Source: Shewanella chilikensis (GTDB lineage: Bacteria > Pseudomonadota > Gammaproteobacteria > Enterobacterales > Shewanellaceae). Taken from it: 43,098 nucleotides of DNA. This document shows positions 30,223-40,366 of this stretch, piece after piece (within the stretch, counting starts at the first letter, position 1; every line of letters begins with the position of its first letter). A program made the translations under genes and the position numbers. The stretch spans positions 1-43,098 of the forward strand of contig NZ_NIJM01000037.1 in NCBI RefSeq assembly GCF_002836945.1. Reading direction: 5' to 3'. The notes below the pieces were generated by a model. It ran no database searches. It was not told the origin of the DNA and saw only the letters and a program-made list of their open reading frames with translations.

Positions 30223-30762
30223 ATGAAATCCATTCTTGTGCTCTACTTTTCCCGTGGTGGCCACACTGCCAAGATCAGTCGCTGTATAGCTGAAAGACTA
30301 CAGCAGTTGGGTCATGAGTGTGACAGCATGGATTTGGCTGCAGCCGAGGCGGAAAACATCGACTGGCAAAAATATGATGCCGTGGTACTCGGTGCCTGTG
30401 TGCTTTATGGCACCTACGACAAGAGTGTGTTCGCTTTTTGCAGCAAACACCAACAGGTGTTGACAGAGAAAGGGCTCAGCTTCTTCTCTGTTAATGTGGT
30501 GGCCCGCAAGCCGGAGAAACGGATCCCGGAAAACAACAAGTATCTGCAGAAGTTCATTGCCCTGTCGGATTGGAAACCCAAGGATGTGAAGATTATCGCC
30601 GGTAAGGTGGATTACCCCTCTTGGGGCTGGCTGGATAGCTTTATGATCCGGTTGATCATGAAGATGACCGGCGGCCCAACCGATCCCAAGACGGTTATCG
30701 ACTACACGGACTGGGAAGATGTAAAGCGCTATGCCGAGTATTTGAGTGATTTGGCATCCTGA
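30223..30762 (+). CDS. Second HemG-like flavodoxin, 179 aa
   Basis: Clearly paralogous to hemG at 29158: the product starts MKSILVLYFSRGGHTAKISR and shares the long-chain insert FFSVNVVARKPEKRIPENN and the C-terminal SFMIRLIMKMTGGPTDP motif with it. The FMN loop is FSRGGHT. The start at 30223 has AGGCG upstream; a longer frame to 30163 has no such support. It is probably a flavodoxin-type oxidoreductase of the HemG family, either a second protoporphyrinogen oxidase or a redox partner with another substrate. The divergent BigR-like gene suggests redox or sulfur-dependent control of this copy. A terminator follows. Confidence 0.88.
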   Translation: MKSILVLYFSRGGHTAKISRCIAERLQQLGHECDSMDLAAAEAENIDWQKYDAVVLGACVLYGTYDKSVFAFCSKHQQVLTEKGLSFFSVNVVARKPEKRIPENNKYLQKFIALSDWKPKDVKIIAGKVDYPSWGWLDSFMIRLIMKMTGGPTDPKTVIDYTDWEDVKRYAEYLSDLAS

Positions 30763-30779
30763 TAGAGCCGATGTTTTCC

Positions 30780-30807
30780 AAGCGCAGTCATGGTACTGCG
30801 CTTTTTT
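30780..30807 (+). terminator. Intrinsic terminator after the second HemG gene
   Basis: A 9-bp perfect stem (30780-30788 with 30795-30803, loop CATGGT) is followed by a T-run, 18 nt after the stop codon. Confidence 0.85.
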
Positions 30808-30901
30808 GTATGTGTGAAAAAGGTGGCTGCAAGGTCAGCACTGTGTGCCTGTTGCCCGCTTAATATGGGCGGCTTTATTGGTACGACTTTTAGGGGGTGT
30901 C

Positions 30902-31435
30902 ATGAAAGACGGTGAGATTCGCCTGCGTGCGTTGGAAAAAACAGACCTGAGATTTATTCATCAACTAAATAACAATCGCATCATAATGGCTTATTGGTTT
31001 GAAGAGCCTTATGAATCGTTTGATGAGCTTGAAGAGCTCTACAACAAGCATATCCATGACAAGACAGAGCGGCGCTTTATCGCAGAAAATGCTCAGCAAC
31101 AGACTATAGGCCTGGTTGAGTTGGTGGAGATCAATGACATTCATCGTAACGCCGAGTTTCAGATAATCATAGCGCCGGAGTTTCAGGGGCGAGGCTATGC
31201 CAGAGCTATGGTCAACAAGGCGCTCAATTACGCCTTTACCATACTAAACCTCTACAAGGTTTATCTGCATGTGGCACTGGAGAATGACAAGGCGTTACAG
31301 CTCTATCAAAAGTGCGGCTTTAAAGAGGAAGGCCATTTGGTACAGGAGATCTTTATCAACGGCCAATATTCGGATGTCAAACGTATGTATGTCTTGCAAG
31401 CCGATTATCTACAGTTGAATAATATTCATCTATAA
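30902..31435 (+). CDS. speG: Spermidine N1-acetyltransferase SpeG
   Basis: A GNAT-fold enzyme that acetylates spermidine with acetyl-CoA to relieve polyamine toxicity. The 177-aa product matches Spe[53 protein letters not shown] and the acetyl-CoA loop [13 protein letters not shown]. The start at 30902 has AGGGGG upstream. A longer frame from 30845 is less likely because the homology starts at this ATG. It converges with the trkH2 gene (8-nt gap). Confidence 0.93.
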   Translation: MKDGEIRLRALEKTDLRFIHQLNNNRIIMAYWFEEPYESFDELEELYNKHIHDKTERRFIAENAQQQTIGLVELVEINDIHRNAEFQIIIAPEFQGRGYARAMVNKALNYAFTILNLYKVYLHVALENDKALQLYQKCGFKEEGHLVQEIFINGQYSDVKRMYVLQADYLQLNNIHL

Positions 31436-31443
31436 TGGGGTTG

Positions 31444-32886
31444 TCAGTATTTCCAGAAACTGGGGTGGAACAATACGGCGACGGTCAGGATCTCCAAGCG
31501 GCCCAATAACATGCCTATCGACAGCGCCCATTTGGCCAAGTCCGGCAGGCTGGAAAAGTTGCCTGCAGGGCCAATAACCGGACCAAGTCCTGGGCCGACA
31601 TTGGTCACAGCCGTAACTGCACCAGACAGGCTGGTGATAGGATCCAGACCACAAAGTACCAATACCAGCGTCAGCATCACGATAACCAGCATAAACAGCA
31701 GCGCGAAGGTCACCAGGGAACGCACAATCTCTTCGTTGATAGGTCGGTTGTTGTAGCGCTCGCGGAAAATACCGTTGGGATGAAACTGCTGCTTCAATTG
31801 TTCACGCATGATGGCGCCGGCGATCTGGAAGCGGAATATTTTTATGCCGCCGGAGGTTGAACCTGAGCAGCTGCCGACAAACATCAGGAATAGAAAGGCG
31901 ATATTTGCCAGCGCCCCCCAACTGCCATAGTCGGTCAGACCATAGCCTGTGGTGGTGACCACGGAAACCACGTTAAAGCTCGAGAGCCGCAGGGCATCAA
32001 TAAAGGCTATTTCCCGCGAACTGTAGAGCCAATAGGCCAGAGAGAAAGACACTAGCAGCAGAAAAAGAATAAAGCCTTTTACTTGGGCATCATTCCACAC
32101 CTTGATACTACGTTGTTGTAGACTCTGAACAAACATCAGTAGCGGCAGACCACCGGCAGCCATAAATACCACCCCGACCCAGTGCGCCGCCTTGGGAAAG
32201 GCCGCCATGGAACTATCCGAAGTCGAGTAGCCCCCAGTGGAGAGCGTGGTCATGGCATGGTTGAGCGCCTGAAACCAGTTCATCCCCGCCAGGTGATAAG
32301 CCAAACCGCAGCATACCGTCAGTCCTAGATACACCAGAAACAGGTATTTAGCCAAGCTCTGGGTACGAGGGATGGCTTTCTCGGACCAATCTGAGGATTC
32401 GGTTCTGAACAGCCGCATCCCCCCTACGTTGAGAAACGGCAGAATGGCTACCGCCATCACAATAAAGCCTATGCCACCGAGCCACTGCAACAGCGAACGC
32501 CAGACGAGAATGCTGTGATCCATGCTGTCCAGGCCGGATAATACTGTGGATCCTGTGGTGGTGATCCCCGACATGGTTTCAAAGAAGGCATCGGTATAGC
32601 CAATACCGTGATACAAGGTAAAAGGCATGGCGGCGAATAAGCTGACAATAAACCAGGTGAGGCTGGTCAGCAGGAACATATCGCGGATATTCAGATTGAG
32701 TTTTTGTCCTTGCCCCCTATGCATACAAAGGCTGGAGATTGTGCCAGTGACCAGTGCCGATGCCATGAAGGCCGCCACTGTTTCTTCGCCGTAAAACAGG
32801 GCGAAGAAGAGTGGAATAAACATAAAGGCCGTCAGCATGGATAAAAACAGGCCTAGGATGAATAGCAGTGGGCGAAAATTCAGCAT
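31444..32886 (-). CDS. Second TrkH-type potassium transporter subunit
   Basis: A 480-aa TrkH-family membrane protein with the four filter loops ITTTGSTVL, LSTGGYSTSD, VTTTGYGL and VTNVGPGLGP. It differs clearly from the TrkH at 27701. The start at 32886 (MLNFRPLLFILGLF) lies 10 nt after the trkA stop, so the pair is an operon; the frame runs further upstream but not with better support. It may be the main TrkA partner here, with the other TrkH using the same TrkA or differing in affinity or in the coupled ion. The gene ends the def-fmt-rsmB-trkA-trkH2 operon. Confidence 0.93.
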   Translation of the reverse strand: MLNFRPLLFILGLFLSMLTAFMFIPLFFALFYGEETVAAFMASALVTGTISSLCMHRGQGQKLNLNIRDMFLLTSLTWFIVSLFAAMPFTLYHGIGYTDAFFETMSGITTTGSTVLSGLDSMDHSILVWRSLLQWLGGIGFIVMAVAILPFLNVGGMRLFRTESSDWSEKAIPRTQSLAKYLFLVYLGLTVCCGLAYHLAGMNWFQALNHAMTTLSTGGYSTSDSSMAAFPKAAHWVGVVFMAAGGLPLLMFVQSLQQRSIKVWNDAQVKGFILFLLLVSFSLAYWLYSSREIAFIDALRLSSFNVVSVVTTTGYGLTDYGSWGALANIAFLFLMFVGSCSGSTSGGIKIFRFQIAGAIMREQLKQQFHPNGIFRERYNNRPINEEIVRSLVTFALLFMLVIVMLTLVLVLCGLDPITSLSGAVTAVTNVGPGLGPVIGPAGNFSSLPDLAKWALSIGMLLGRLEILTVAVLFHPSFWKY

Positions 32887-32896
32887 GGCCAGAGCC

Positions 32897-34306
32897 TTAG
32901 AAGAAAAACGCGCTCGGCTGGAACAGTTTTTCCACTTCACCGATAAACTTCTTGTTCACCAGAAAGAGAATGACATGGTCTCCCTGTTCAATAACTGTCT
33001 TATCGTGGGCCATCAAGACTTCATCATCGCGGACTATGGCACCTATGGTGGTGCCCGGCGGCAGCTTGATTTCGCCTATCTGTTTGCCGACGACTTTGCT
33101 GGTGCTGGAATCTCCATGGGCTATGGCCTCAATCGCCTCGGCAGCACCGCGACGCAGTGAGTATACGTTGCAGATATCCCCTTGACGGATATGGGTCAGC
33201 AGAGCCGAGATGGTGGCTTGTTGCGGCGAAATGGCAATATCGATATTGGCTTCCTGAACGATATCGACATAGGCTTCACGCTGAATAAGCACCATCACTT
33301 TCTTGGCACCCATACGTTTGGCCAACAGCGCCGACATGATATTGGCCTCGTCGTCGTTGGTGACGGCGATAAACACATCGGTTTGATCTATGTGCTCTTC
33401 CATCAAGAGTTCCTGATCGGAAGCATCGCCGCAGAATACCGTGGTATTTTCCAGCTTTTCCGACAGTGCCTCGGCTCTGTCCTGACGGTGCTCTATCAAC
33501 TTGACCGAGTGATTACGCTGTAGCTTCTTGGCCAGTCCCAAACCTATGTTACCGCCACCGGCGATCATGATATTGCGGTAGCTGTTATCCAGCTTCTGCA
33601 TCTCACTCATTACTGCCCGCACATGGCGACTGTCGGCGACAAAGAACACTTCATCATCGGCTTCTATGATAGTGGTTCCCCTGGGCATAATCGGCCGTCC
33701 CTGACGGAAAATAGCCGCCACCCGGGTATCAATATTCGGCATGTGTTCGCGCAGCGTTGCCAGCGCGTTACCCACCAAGGGGCCACCATAATAGGCGCGA
33801 ACCGCCACCAGACTCAGTTTGCCTTCGGCGAACTCTAAAACTTGTAAAGCCCCTGGATAATCTACCAGACGCTGTATGTAAGCGGTTACTAACTGCTCGG
33901 GGGCTATCAGCTCATCTATGATGAAACCACCCCGGGTACGAGGTTCATTACTCTTGGTTTCACTATCGATAAACAGTTTATCCTGCATCCCCAAATACTG
34001 CTCTGAGCGAATACGGGCTATCTTGGTTGGTGTGCCAAACAGGGTATAGGCAATTTGACAGGCGGCCATGTTGCATTCGTCGCTGTTGGTTACAGCGATC
34101 AGCATATCGGCATCTTCGGCGCCGGCTTCTTTCAAGACGCCGGGGTGAGCTCCGTGACCGACAACCACTCGCAAGTCATATTTGTCTTGCAGAGCCCTAA
34201 GGCGGTTTCTGTCACTGTCGACTATGGTGATATCGTTGTTTTCACCCACCAGGTTTTCTGCAAGGGTGCCACCGACCTGACCTGCGCCCAAGATGATTAT
34301 TTTCAT
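32897..34306 (-). CDS. trkA: Trk system potassium transporter TrkA
   Basis: The peripheral NAD(H)/ATP-binding subunit that gates TrkH. The 469-aa product has two RCK repeats, each with a Rossmann nucleotide site: [19 protein letters not shown] at the N-terminus and [19 protein letters not shown] at about residue 230. RCK-C domains follow each. The length is close to the 458 aa of E. coli. It starts 9 nt after rsmB and ends 10 nt before trkH2. Confidence 0.97.
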   Translation of the reverse strand: MKIIILGAGQVGGTLAENLVGENNDITIVDSDRNRLRALQDKYDLRVVVGHGAHPGVLKEAGAEDADMLIAVTNSDECNMAACQIAYTLFGTPTKIARIRSEQYLGMQDKLFIDSETKSNEPRTRGGFIIDELIAPEQLVTAYIQRLVDYPGALQVLEFAEGKLSLVAVRAYYGGPLVGNALATLREHMPNIDTRVAAIFRQGRPIMPRGTTIIEADDEVFFVADSRHVRAVMSEMQKLDNSYRNIMIAGGGNIGLGLAKKLQRNHSVKLIEHRQDRAEALSEKLENTTVFCGDASDQELLMEEHIDQTDVFIAVTNDDEANIMSALLAKRMGAKKVMVLIQREAYVDIVQEANIDIAISPQQATISALLTHIRQGDICNVYSLRRGAAEAIEAIAHGDSSTSKVVGKQIGEIKLPPGTTIGAIVRDDEVLMAHDKTVIEQGDHVILFLVNKKFIGEVEKLFQPSAFFF

Positions 34307-34315
34307 GGCCTCGTC

Positions 34316-35614
34316 TTATCCCTGAAGTTTCGACTTAACGATTCGCGCGTAGTAAAACCCGTCCATATTGTCCTGTCCGGGCAAGATTTGCCAGCCTATC
34401 GCATCTGGCTGGTCTGCCTGAGTGATAGTCTCCAGCCGTGCATCCGGCGTACGTTCCAGAAAGGCGGCAACTTGATCGCGGTTTTCCTGGGGCAGGATAG
34501 AGCAGGTGGCGTATAACAGCACACCGCCTGGCTTTAACCACTGCCAGCAGTGATCCAATATCTGTTGCTGCACCTTAGCCAACTCCTCAATATCCTGCGG
34601 CTTACGCAGCCACATGATATCCGGATGGCGCCGAATAACGCCGGTAGCCGAGCAGGGAGCATCCAGTAATATGCGATCAAACTTGCCACCCTGCCACCAT
34701 GAAGCAATATCGGCGGCATCGCCGTGCACCAACTTGGCATTTAGCTGCAACCTTTGCAGGTTCTCGGCAACTCTCTGTAACCGCTTGTTGTCGTTGTCGA
34801 CCGCCACCAGCTCTATGTCCGGACACAGCTCCAGCAGATGGCAACTCTTGCCTCCCGGAGCGGCGCAGGCATCGAGAATGGTTTCGCCCGCTAGAGGTGC
34901 CAGCAGGGCGGCGGCCCATTGAGCAGCACCATCCTGCACAGACACTGAGCCCTCGCCAAAGCCGGGCAGAGTGGTGACATCGCAGGCTTGCTCGAGCAAT
35001 ATACTGTCTTCCCCCTGACCTGGAGTGGCGACAATTTCGGCGTCAGTCAAGAGTTGCAGATATTGCTCACGACTTTGGGATAAACGGTTGTTGCGCAGCC
35101 ACAGGGGCGGTCGCTGGTGACTCTGTTGCACCACCTGCTGCCAGTTTTCCGGATAGGCGGCAGTGAGCGCCTTGAGGATCCAGTTGGGCGTATTGTGTTC
35201 CAGCACAGGGTTATCTGTGGCCAGTGGGCTATTGTCTCGCTGGATATTGCGTAAAACGCCGTTGACTACCTTGACCAGGTTTTCAAACTTCAGCTGACGA
35301 CAGGCTTCAGCAGTTTCCGAAATAGCTGCATGGGCCGGTATCCGGGTGAAATACAGCTGGTAACAACCCACAAGAAGCAGCTGGTGGACGATACGCTGTT
35401 TCCCTTTGAATTGTTTACTGAGGCAGTCGCTGACTCTCTTGTCCAGTTGTGGCAGGGTGCGCATTACGCCATAGCAAAGCTCGGCCAAAAGCGCTTTGTC
35501 TTTGCCGCTGTGAAGTTGCTGCTGTTGTTCGGGCAAGGCAACCGAGAGGGACATGCCCCGCTCCAGCACCTGAAAGATGGCCTTGGCGGCAAGAGCTCTG
35601 AGATTCTGCCTCAT
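34316..35614 (-). CDS. rsmB: 16S rRNA (cytosine-967-C5)-methyltransferase RsmB
   Basis: RsmB methylates C967 of 16S rRNA with S-adenosylmethionine. The 432-aa product has an N-terminal NusB-like domain ([20 protein letters not shown]), the SAM site [16 protein letters not shown], the motif [18 protein letters not shown] and the catalytic [13 protein letters not shown]. The start at 35614 overlaps the fmt stop (ATGA); the frame extends upstream inside fmt, but family length supports 35614. Member of the def-fmt-rsmB-trkA-trkH2 operon. Confidence 0.96.
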   Translation of the reverse strand: MRQNLRALAAKAIFQVLERGMSLSVALPEQQQQLHSGKDKALLAELCYGVMRTLPQLDKRVSDCLSKQFKGKQRIVHQLLLVGCYQLYFTRIPAHAAISETAEACRQLKFENLVKVVNGVLRNIQRDNSPLATDNPVLEHNTPNWILKALTAAYPENWQQVVQQSHQRPPLWLRNNRLSQSREQYLQLLTDAEIVATPGQGEDSILLEQACDVTTLPGFGEGSVSVQDGAAQWAAALLAPLAGETILDACAAPGGKSCHLLELCPDIELVAVDNDNKRLQRVAENLQRLQLNAKLVHGDAADIASWWQGGKFDRILLDAPCSATGVIRRHPDIMWLRKPQDIEELAKVQQQILDHCWQWLKPGGVLLYATCSILPQENRDQVAAFLERTPDARLETITQADQPDAIGWQILPGQDNMDGFYYARIVKSKLQG

Positions 35615-36564
35615 GATGCTTGAGCCAAATTTTTTCCGGGCTGGAACCATTCGCCCCTGGCGTTGAGAATATCGGCGATATCCAGCGGTTTTTTCCCTGG
35701 CAGTTGTGCCTTTTTCAACACCAATAGGCCATCGGCAGTGGCAATGGCTAATCCTCGCTTGTCGGCGCGCACCACAGTGCCAGGCGCAAACTGCTCGGCT
35801 GACTCTTCCACTTCGGCCTGCCAGACCTTGATATTTTGTCCCTGGCATTCAAAGTAGCTCACCGGCCATGGGTTAAAGGCGCGGATCTCCTGCCAAAGAT
35901 TGCGGGCAGCTTTATGCCAGTCGATGCGGGCTTCCTCTTTACTGAGTTTTTCGGCGTAGTTGGCCAGTGATTCGTCCTGTGGCTCGGCGGTGAGTTTGCC
36001 TTCGGCCAGACCTTGCAGAGCTTGGATTAGTGCCACCGGTCCCTGCTGAGCCAGCTTTTCATACAGGGTTGCTGAAGTGTCGTCATCGGCTATCGGTAGC
36101 GAAGTCTTGAGCAACATGTCGCCGGTATCCAAACCGACATCCATCTGCATTATGGTGACCCCGGTTTCTTTGTCCCCGGCCCATAATGCCCTTTGGATAG
36201 GCGCCGCACCGCGCCAGCGCGGCAGAATAGAGCCGTGAACATTGATGCATCCCAGGCGAGGAGCCTGCAACACTGCCAATGGCAGGATCAGGCCATAGGC
36301 GACCACCACCATGATATCAGCTCCCAGATCTGCCAGCTCCTGCTGGGCTTCTTCATTGCGCAGTGATTTGGGTTGATAGACGGGAATATCGTGTTCCAAC
36401 GCCAGTGCCTTGACCGGGCTGGGTGTTAGCTTTTGGCCTCGTCCGGCGGGCTTGTCCACTCGGGTATAGACGGCGATGACTTGATGTTCTGAGTCCAGCA
36501 GCGCCTGCAGGTGGCGCGCTGCAAAGTCCGGAGTTCCGGCAAAAATGATCTTCAGTGGTTTCAA
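35611..36564 (-). CDS. fmt: Methionyl-tRNA formyltransferase
   Basis: Fmt formylates initiator Met-tRNA. The 317-aa product begins [20 protein letters not shown]. It has the conserved [20 protein letters not shown] (containing the catalytic asparagine and histidine) and [16 protein letters not shown]-terminal tRNA-binding domain follows. It lies 27 nt after def, and its stop overlaps rsmB. Confidence 0.97.
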   Translation of the reverse strand: MKPLKIIFAGTPDFAARHLQALLDSEHQVIAVYTRVDKPAGRGQKLTPSPVKALALEHDIPVYQPKSLRNEEAQQELADLGADIMVVVAYGLILPLAVLQAPRLGCINVHGSILPRWRGAAPIQRALWAGDKETGVTIMQMDVGLDTGDMLLKTSLPIADDDTSATLYEKLAQQGPVALIQALQGLAEGKLTAEPQDESLANYAEKLSKEEARIDWHKAARNLWQEIRAFNPWPVSYFECQGQNIKVWQAEVEESAEQFAPGTVVRADKRGLAIATADGLLVLKKAQLPGKKPLDIADILNARGEWFQPGKNLAQAS

Positions 36565-36591
36565 AATAGATCCTAATGATTCGGGATTAAT

Positions 36592-37101
36592 TCAGGCTTT
36601 AGCTTCCTGACGTGCTGCTTTTTCCAGCTTTTGTCTGATCCGCTGACGTTTCAGTGGTGACAGATAATCAACGAAAAGCTTGCCCTTTAGATGATCCATC
36701 TCATGCTGAATACAGATGGCAAATAAACCGTCTGCTTCAATAGTAAATTCATTGCCATCGCGGTCGAGTGCCGTCACGGTAATAAATTCGGCTCTGTCCA
36801 CCTTGGCATAAATACCGGGTACAGACAGACAACCTTCTTCATTACAGAAGTCGCCGCTGGCACTGATAATTTGGGGATTGATAAAGACTTTTGGACGTTC
36901 AACGTCATCCTGCAAGTCCATCACTATCAGTTGCTTATGAAAATCGACTTGAGTCGCGGCCAGACCAATACCCTTTTCTTCGTACATGGTCTCGAACATA
37001 TTATCGATTTGCGTCTGCAGGTCAGAATCAAATTCTGTCACTGGTTGGGCAATCGTGCGTAATCTCTCGTCTGGGAATCGTAATACTTTTAACAGGGTCA
37101 T
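36592..37101 (-). CDS. def: Peptide deformylase
   Basis: Removes the formyl group from nascent proteins using a bound Fe2+ or Zn2+. The 169-aa product has all three family motifs: [18 protein letters not shown] and [12 protein letters not shown]. Length equals E. coli Def. It is the first gene of a five-gene operon and divergent from the LysM gene, so a promoter pair should lie in 37102-37239. Confidence 0.97.
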   Translation of the reverse strand: MTLLKVLRFPDERLRTIAQPVTEFDSDLQTQIDNMFETMYEEKGIGLAATQVDFHKQLIVMDLQDDVERPKVFINPQIISASGDFCNEEGCLSVPGIYAKVDRAEFITVTALDRDGNEFTIEADGLFAICIQHEMDHLKGKLFVDYLSPLKRQRIRQKLEKAARQEAKA

Positions 37102-37239
37102 AGATAAACTCTTAACAAGTCTGTCAAATCCGTGCCAGTTGGTTATACTGACTTGTGCTATTGCGTTAATTTTAATCCTTAGCGGCTATCAATAACAGCA
37201 AAAGCTCTCACTAATGAGCCAGACAACATGGAAGCCCCC

Positions 37240-38328
37240 ATGAAACGGTTAATTTTACTCGCGTTACTGACATTTAATTGCACCTTCGCTGCTGCAGATA
37301 CCCTGACATTAAAACCCGGTCACCCTGATACTTACGTGGTCAAGAAAGGCGATACCCTTTGGGATATATCGGCTCTGTTTCTCAAAGACCCCTGGCGCTG
37401 GCCGAAACTTTGGGGCGCCAATCCCCAGATAGCCAATCCACACCTTATTTATCCCGGCGATCGATTGACATTGGTGTTTATCGACGGTGAACCCAGGTTG
37501 GTCAATAAACCCCATGTTCGCAAGAGCCCCGCAGGAAGAGCTCAGCCCAAAGGCGGTGCCATTCCCGCGGTGGATTTGGCCTTGATTCAACCTTACCTGG
37601 TGCAAAACCGGGTAGTTGACCCTGAGTGGTTCAAGGAACAACCTATGGTGCTGGGGGGAGAAAGAGATTCCCGTCACCATGTGATGGACGACATCATCTA
37701 TATCCAGGCCAATCTGCCACAAGGCGATAAGGTCGGGATGTATCAGCCCGGGCGTGAATTTACCAATAAGGAAAGCGGTGAGTTGCTGGGTCAGGAAGTA
37801 ATCCTCAGTGCCAGTGGCCGAGTGGTGGAGTCGGGTGAAATCTCCAAGGTGAAGCTGCTCAACAATTTCCGCGAAACCAAAGCCGGTTTCCGAGTGTTGG
37901 CGATAGAAGATGACTCCTTGTTGTCTGCCTACTTTATTCCCAAGGCCAGCGATTTAGAGGGCGCCAAGGTGTTGGCATCTGAGCGTAAAATTCGCGCCAT
38001 GGGTAAACTGGATGTGTTTTATCTGGACCGGGGCAACCGAGAAGGTGTTGAGCCCGGCGATGTGTTCTCTATCTATAAGGACGGTGCCGAGGTGGTTATC
38101 AACGGCGAGGGTATCCCGGTGCCGCCGACCGAACGCTCTGCTTACGACAACCTGATGGCCAAGATGGGTTCAGACAATGCCGTTAAGCTGCCCGACCTCT
38201 ATCGCGGTCAGGTCATGGTGTTTAAGGTATTCGACAAGACAGCTCTCGGGCTCATCATGGTGAATGAAAGCCCTGTCAGGGTAGATGACCTTTTGGTCAG
38301 GCCTGACACATTATTGAAAGGTGAATGA
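37240..38328 (+). CDS. Secreted LysM domain protein, 362 aa
   Basis: An exported protein with a signal peptide (MKRLILLALLTFNCTFAAAD) and an N-terminal LysM module at about residues 28-75 (TYVVKKGDTLWDISALFLKD, WRWPKLWGANPQI, LIYPGDRLTL). LysM binds peptidoglycan. The remainder has no domain I can name. The start at 37240 has GGAAG at good spacing; the ATG at 37228 lacks one. The stop overlaps the dprA start (ATGA), so the two are coupled. In many gammaproteobacteria a LysM gene sits between def and dprA as here. Confidence 0.9.
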   Translation: MKRLILLALLTFNCTFAAADTLTLKPGHPDTYVVKKGDTLWDISALFLKDPWRWPKLWGANPQIANPHLIYPGDRLTLVFIDGEPRLVNKPHVRKSPAGRAQPKGGAIPAVDLALIQPYLVQNRVVDPEWFKEQPMVLGGERDSRHHVMDDIIYIQANLPQGDKVGMYQPGREFTNKESGELLGQEVILSASGRVVESGEISKVKLLNNFRETKAGFRVLAIEDDSLLSAYFIPKASDLEGAKVLASERKIRAMGKLDVFYLDRGNREGVEPGDVFSIYKDGAEVVINGEGIPVPPTERSAYDNLMAKMGSDNAVKLPDLYRGQVMVFKVFDKTALGLIMVNESPVRVDDLLVRPDTLLKGE

Positions 38329-39428
38329 CGCATAATAGTCTGGTTGATTGGTTGGTTGTCGCTGCGGTATCTGGACTGGGACCCCTCCGGATAAGGCAAT
38401 TGCTCTTGCACATGGATGTGGCTGAGTTGAGACAGAGGCTGGAACATGAACCCCGGTCTTTGCCAATAAACCAGACACAGCTCCAGCGCTTGGAGTTGGC
38501 TCCTGAAAAAGTTGACCAAGCCTTGCAATGGCAGCAGGGTGCCGAGGGTAGATATCTAATCTGCCCCGACGATCCTTTTTATCCGCCCCTCTTGAAACAT
38601 ATTCCTGATTTTCCTCCAATTTTGTTCGTCAAAGGACAGGTTGAAACCCTGCTGCAACCTGCGCTGGCCGTTGTTGGCAGTCGCGATGCCAGCCGAGCCG
38701 GTTTATCACTTGCCTGGCAGTGGGGCGCCGAATTGGATGCCTTGAACATCAGCGTATGCAGCGGCATGGCTGCCGGCATAGATGGCGCTGCTCATCGGGG
38801 AGCTTTGTCGGCAACCGGCAAAACCATTGCGGTACTGGGTACCGGAATTGACGAAATTTACCCTCGAAGGCATAGGGTTCTTTATGATGATATTCAAGTA
38901 CATGGTGCAGTTATCAGTGAACTTTGGCCCTCTGTCGGCGTATTTTCCGGGAATTTTCCCAAGCGAAACCGTATAATCAGCGGCCTTGCAATGGGAACCT
39001 TGGTGGTAGAAGCTCGTCGGCGCAGTGGCTCACTGATCAGTGCACGCCTGGCAGCAGAGCAAGGTCGAGAGGTTTTTGCGGTTCCAGGTTCAGTCATGGG
39101 CGATGAACATCAGGGATGCCACGATTTAATTCGCAATGGGGCAAAACTTGTGGAGTCGGTGGCCGATATAGTGGAAGAGTTGGCGCCTTTATGTAGCTGC
39201 CACCTTGAAGACTTGCGCAAGAGTCACCATATAAAACCAAGTGAGAACTCTGAGTTGCCATTTAAAACGCTGTTAGCTAGTGTAGATTATGAGACCACAC
39301 CTTTGGATGTGGTGGTTGAGCATAGTGGAATAACGTTGGATCTGGTGTTGGAACAATTGCTTGAACTTGAGTTGCAAGGTTGGGTTGCCGCAGTACCCGG
39401 TGGTTACGTTAGACTTAAGAGGAAATAG
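38325..39428 (+). CDS. dprA: DNA processing protein DprA (Smf)
   Basis: DprA binds incoming single-stranded DNA in transformation and loads RecA. The 367-aa product has a SAM-like N-terminal domain and the Rossmann core: [42 protein letters not shown] and [21 protein letters not shown] winged-helix C-terminus follows (about 310-367). It overlaps the LysM gene by 4 nt and is followed 2 nt later by smg. Confidence 0.95.
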   Translation: MTHNSLVDWLVVAAVSGLGPLRIRQLLLHMDVAELRQRLEHEPRSLPINQTQLQRLELAPEKVDQALQWQQGAEGRYLICPDDPFYPPLLKHIPDFPPILFVKGQVETLLQPALAVVGSRDASRAGLSLAWQWGAELDALNISVCSGMAAGIDGAAHRGALSATGKTIAVLGTGIDEIYPRRHRVLYDDIQVHGAVISELWPSVGVFSGNFPKRNRIISGLAMGTLVVEARRRSGSLISARLAAEQGREVFAVPGSVMGDEHQGCHDLIRNGAKLVESVADIVEELAPLCSCHLEDLRKSHHIKPSENSELPFKTLLASVDYETTPLDVVVEHSGITLDLVLEQLLELELQGWVAAVPGGYVRLKRK

Positions 39429-39430
39429 CC

Positions 39431-39907
39431 ATGTTTGATATCCTCATGTATCTGTTTGAAAACTATGTTCATAGTGAAGTTGAAATGTTGGTCGACGAAG
39501 ATGAGTTGACCAAAGAACTCACCCGTGCCGGTTTCCATCAGTCCGAAATCATCAAGGCGCTTTCCTGGCTTGAGCGGTTGGCCGAACTACAGGAGAGCGA
39601 TACTCCCTACCTTAGAGGGCATACTCAACATTCCTTCCGCATCTACACCAAAGATGAAATGGAAAAACTGGACGTCGAGTGCCGTGGTTTCCTATTGTTC
39701 CTGGAGCAGATTCGGGTATTGAATGTGCAAACCCGGGAAATGGTTATTGATAGGGTGATGGAATTGGACGAGCCAGCTATGGTGTTGGAAGACCTCAAGT
39801 GGGTGATTCTGATGGTATTGTTCAATGCGCCCGGTAATGAGTCTGCCTATGAGCAGATGGAAGATCTTATCTTCGAGCAACCAGAAGAAGGTCGATTACA
39901 CTCCTGA
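39431..39907 (+). CDS. smg: Smg family protein
   Basis: A 158-aa protein of the DUF494/Smg family, function unknown, always near dprA in this group. It begins [20 protein letters not shown] and is strongly acidic. E. coli Smg has 157 aa. It is the last gene of LysM gene-dprA-smg. Confidence 0.93.
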   Translation: MFDILMYLFENYVHSEVEMLVDEDELTKELTRAGFHQSEIIKALSWLERLAELQESDTPYLRGHTQHSFRIYTKDEMEKLDVECRGFLLFLEQIRVLNVQTREMVIDRVMELDEPAMVLEDLKWVILMVLFNAPGNESAYEQMEDLIFEQPEEGRLHS

Positions 39908-40366
39908 ACGGCAGTTTACATTCGACAATCTCAGCACGGATAGTATGGCTAATGTGAGGTGGTTTTATATCGCTCTGGCGCCAAACGAGATGTGCTGAGA
40001 TTCTTGAGCAAAAAGAGAAACTGCAAGATGTATGTGCCGTTATTGCCTGTCTTGGCCGGTATCTATTTAATTTGCTTTCAGGATATTCTCAGAAAGTTGG
40101 GCAATCTTTTTTGGCTGCAGTGATCTTCATTTCCCCATTGTCTGGATACTTCAATTTTTATCATTTCGCAAACGAGAGCGATAAGCCTTTCTGAAAAAGA
40201 CCACGACAGTTTCCAACCTATGTAACTTTTTCCTGAAGTGAAGGCTATTTTACTATCTGTTCTTGCCGGCTGAGTCTTTCAGTGAGTGTGGTCATCAACT
40301 CGACTCCCTTTATCCGTGTGGCGCTGGTAAAATGTTCGCCTAACTCTTTTAACAGCGAGATGTGTC
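39908..40366. other. 459-bp intergenic region with a long-range dyad
   Basis: Between smg and yrdD. An 11-bp perfect inverted repeat (39927-39937 with 39992-40002) brackets 54 nt that contain the palindrome TGGCGCCA. It could be an RNA stem-loop but has no T-tract. A possible 31-codon ORF (40028-40123; MYVPLLPVLAGIYLICFQDI and so on) has one hydrophobic segment and only weak start signals. No tRNA or known riboswitch was recognised. The gap is long for this gene-dense region. Confidence 0.5.

Noticed and set aside
35615..35848. N-terminal extension of rsmB inside fmt
   Set aside because: The extra 78 residues are an off-frame reading of fmt. RsmB homology starts at the ATG at 35614.
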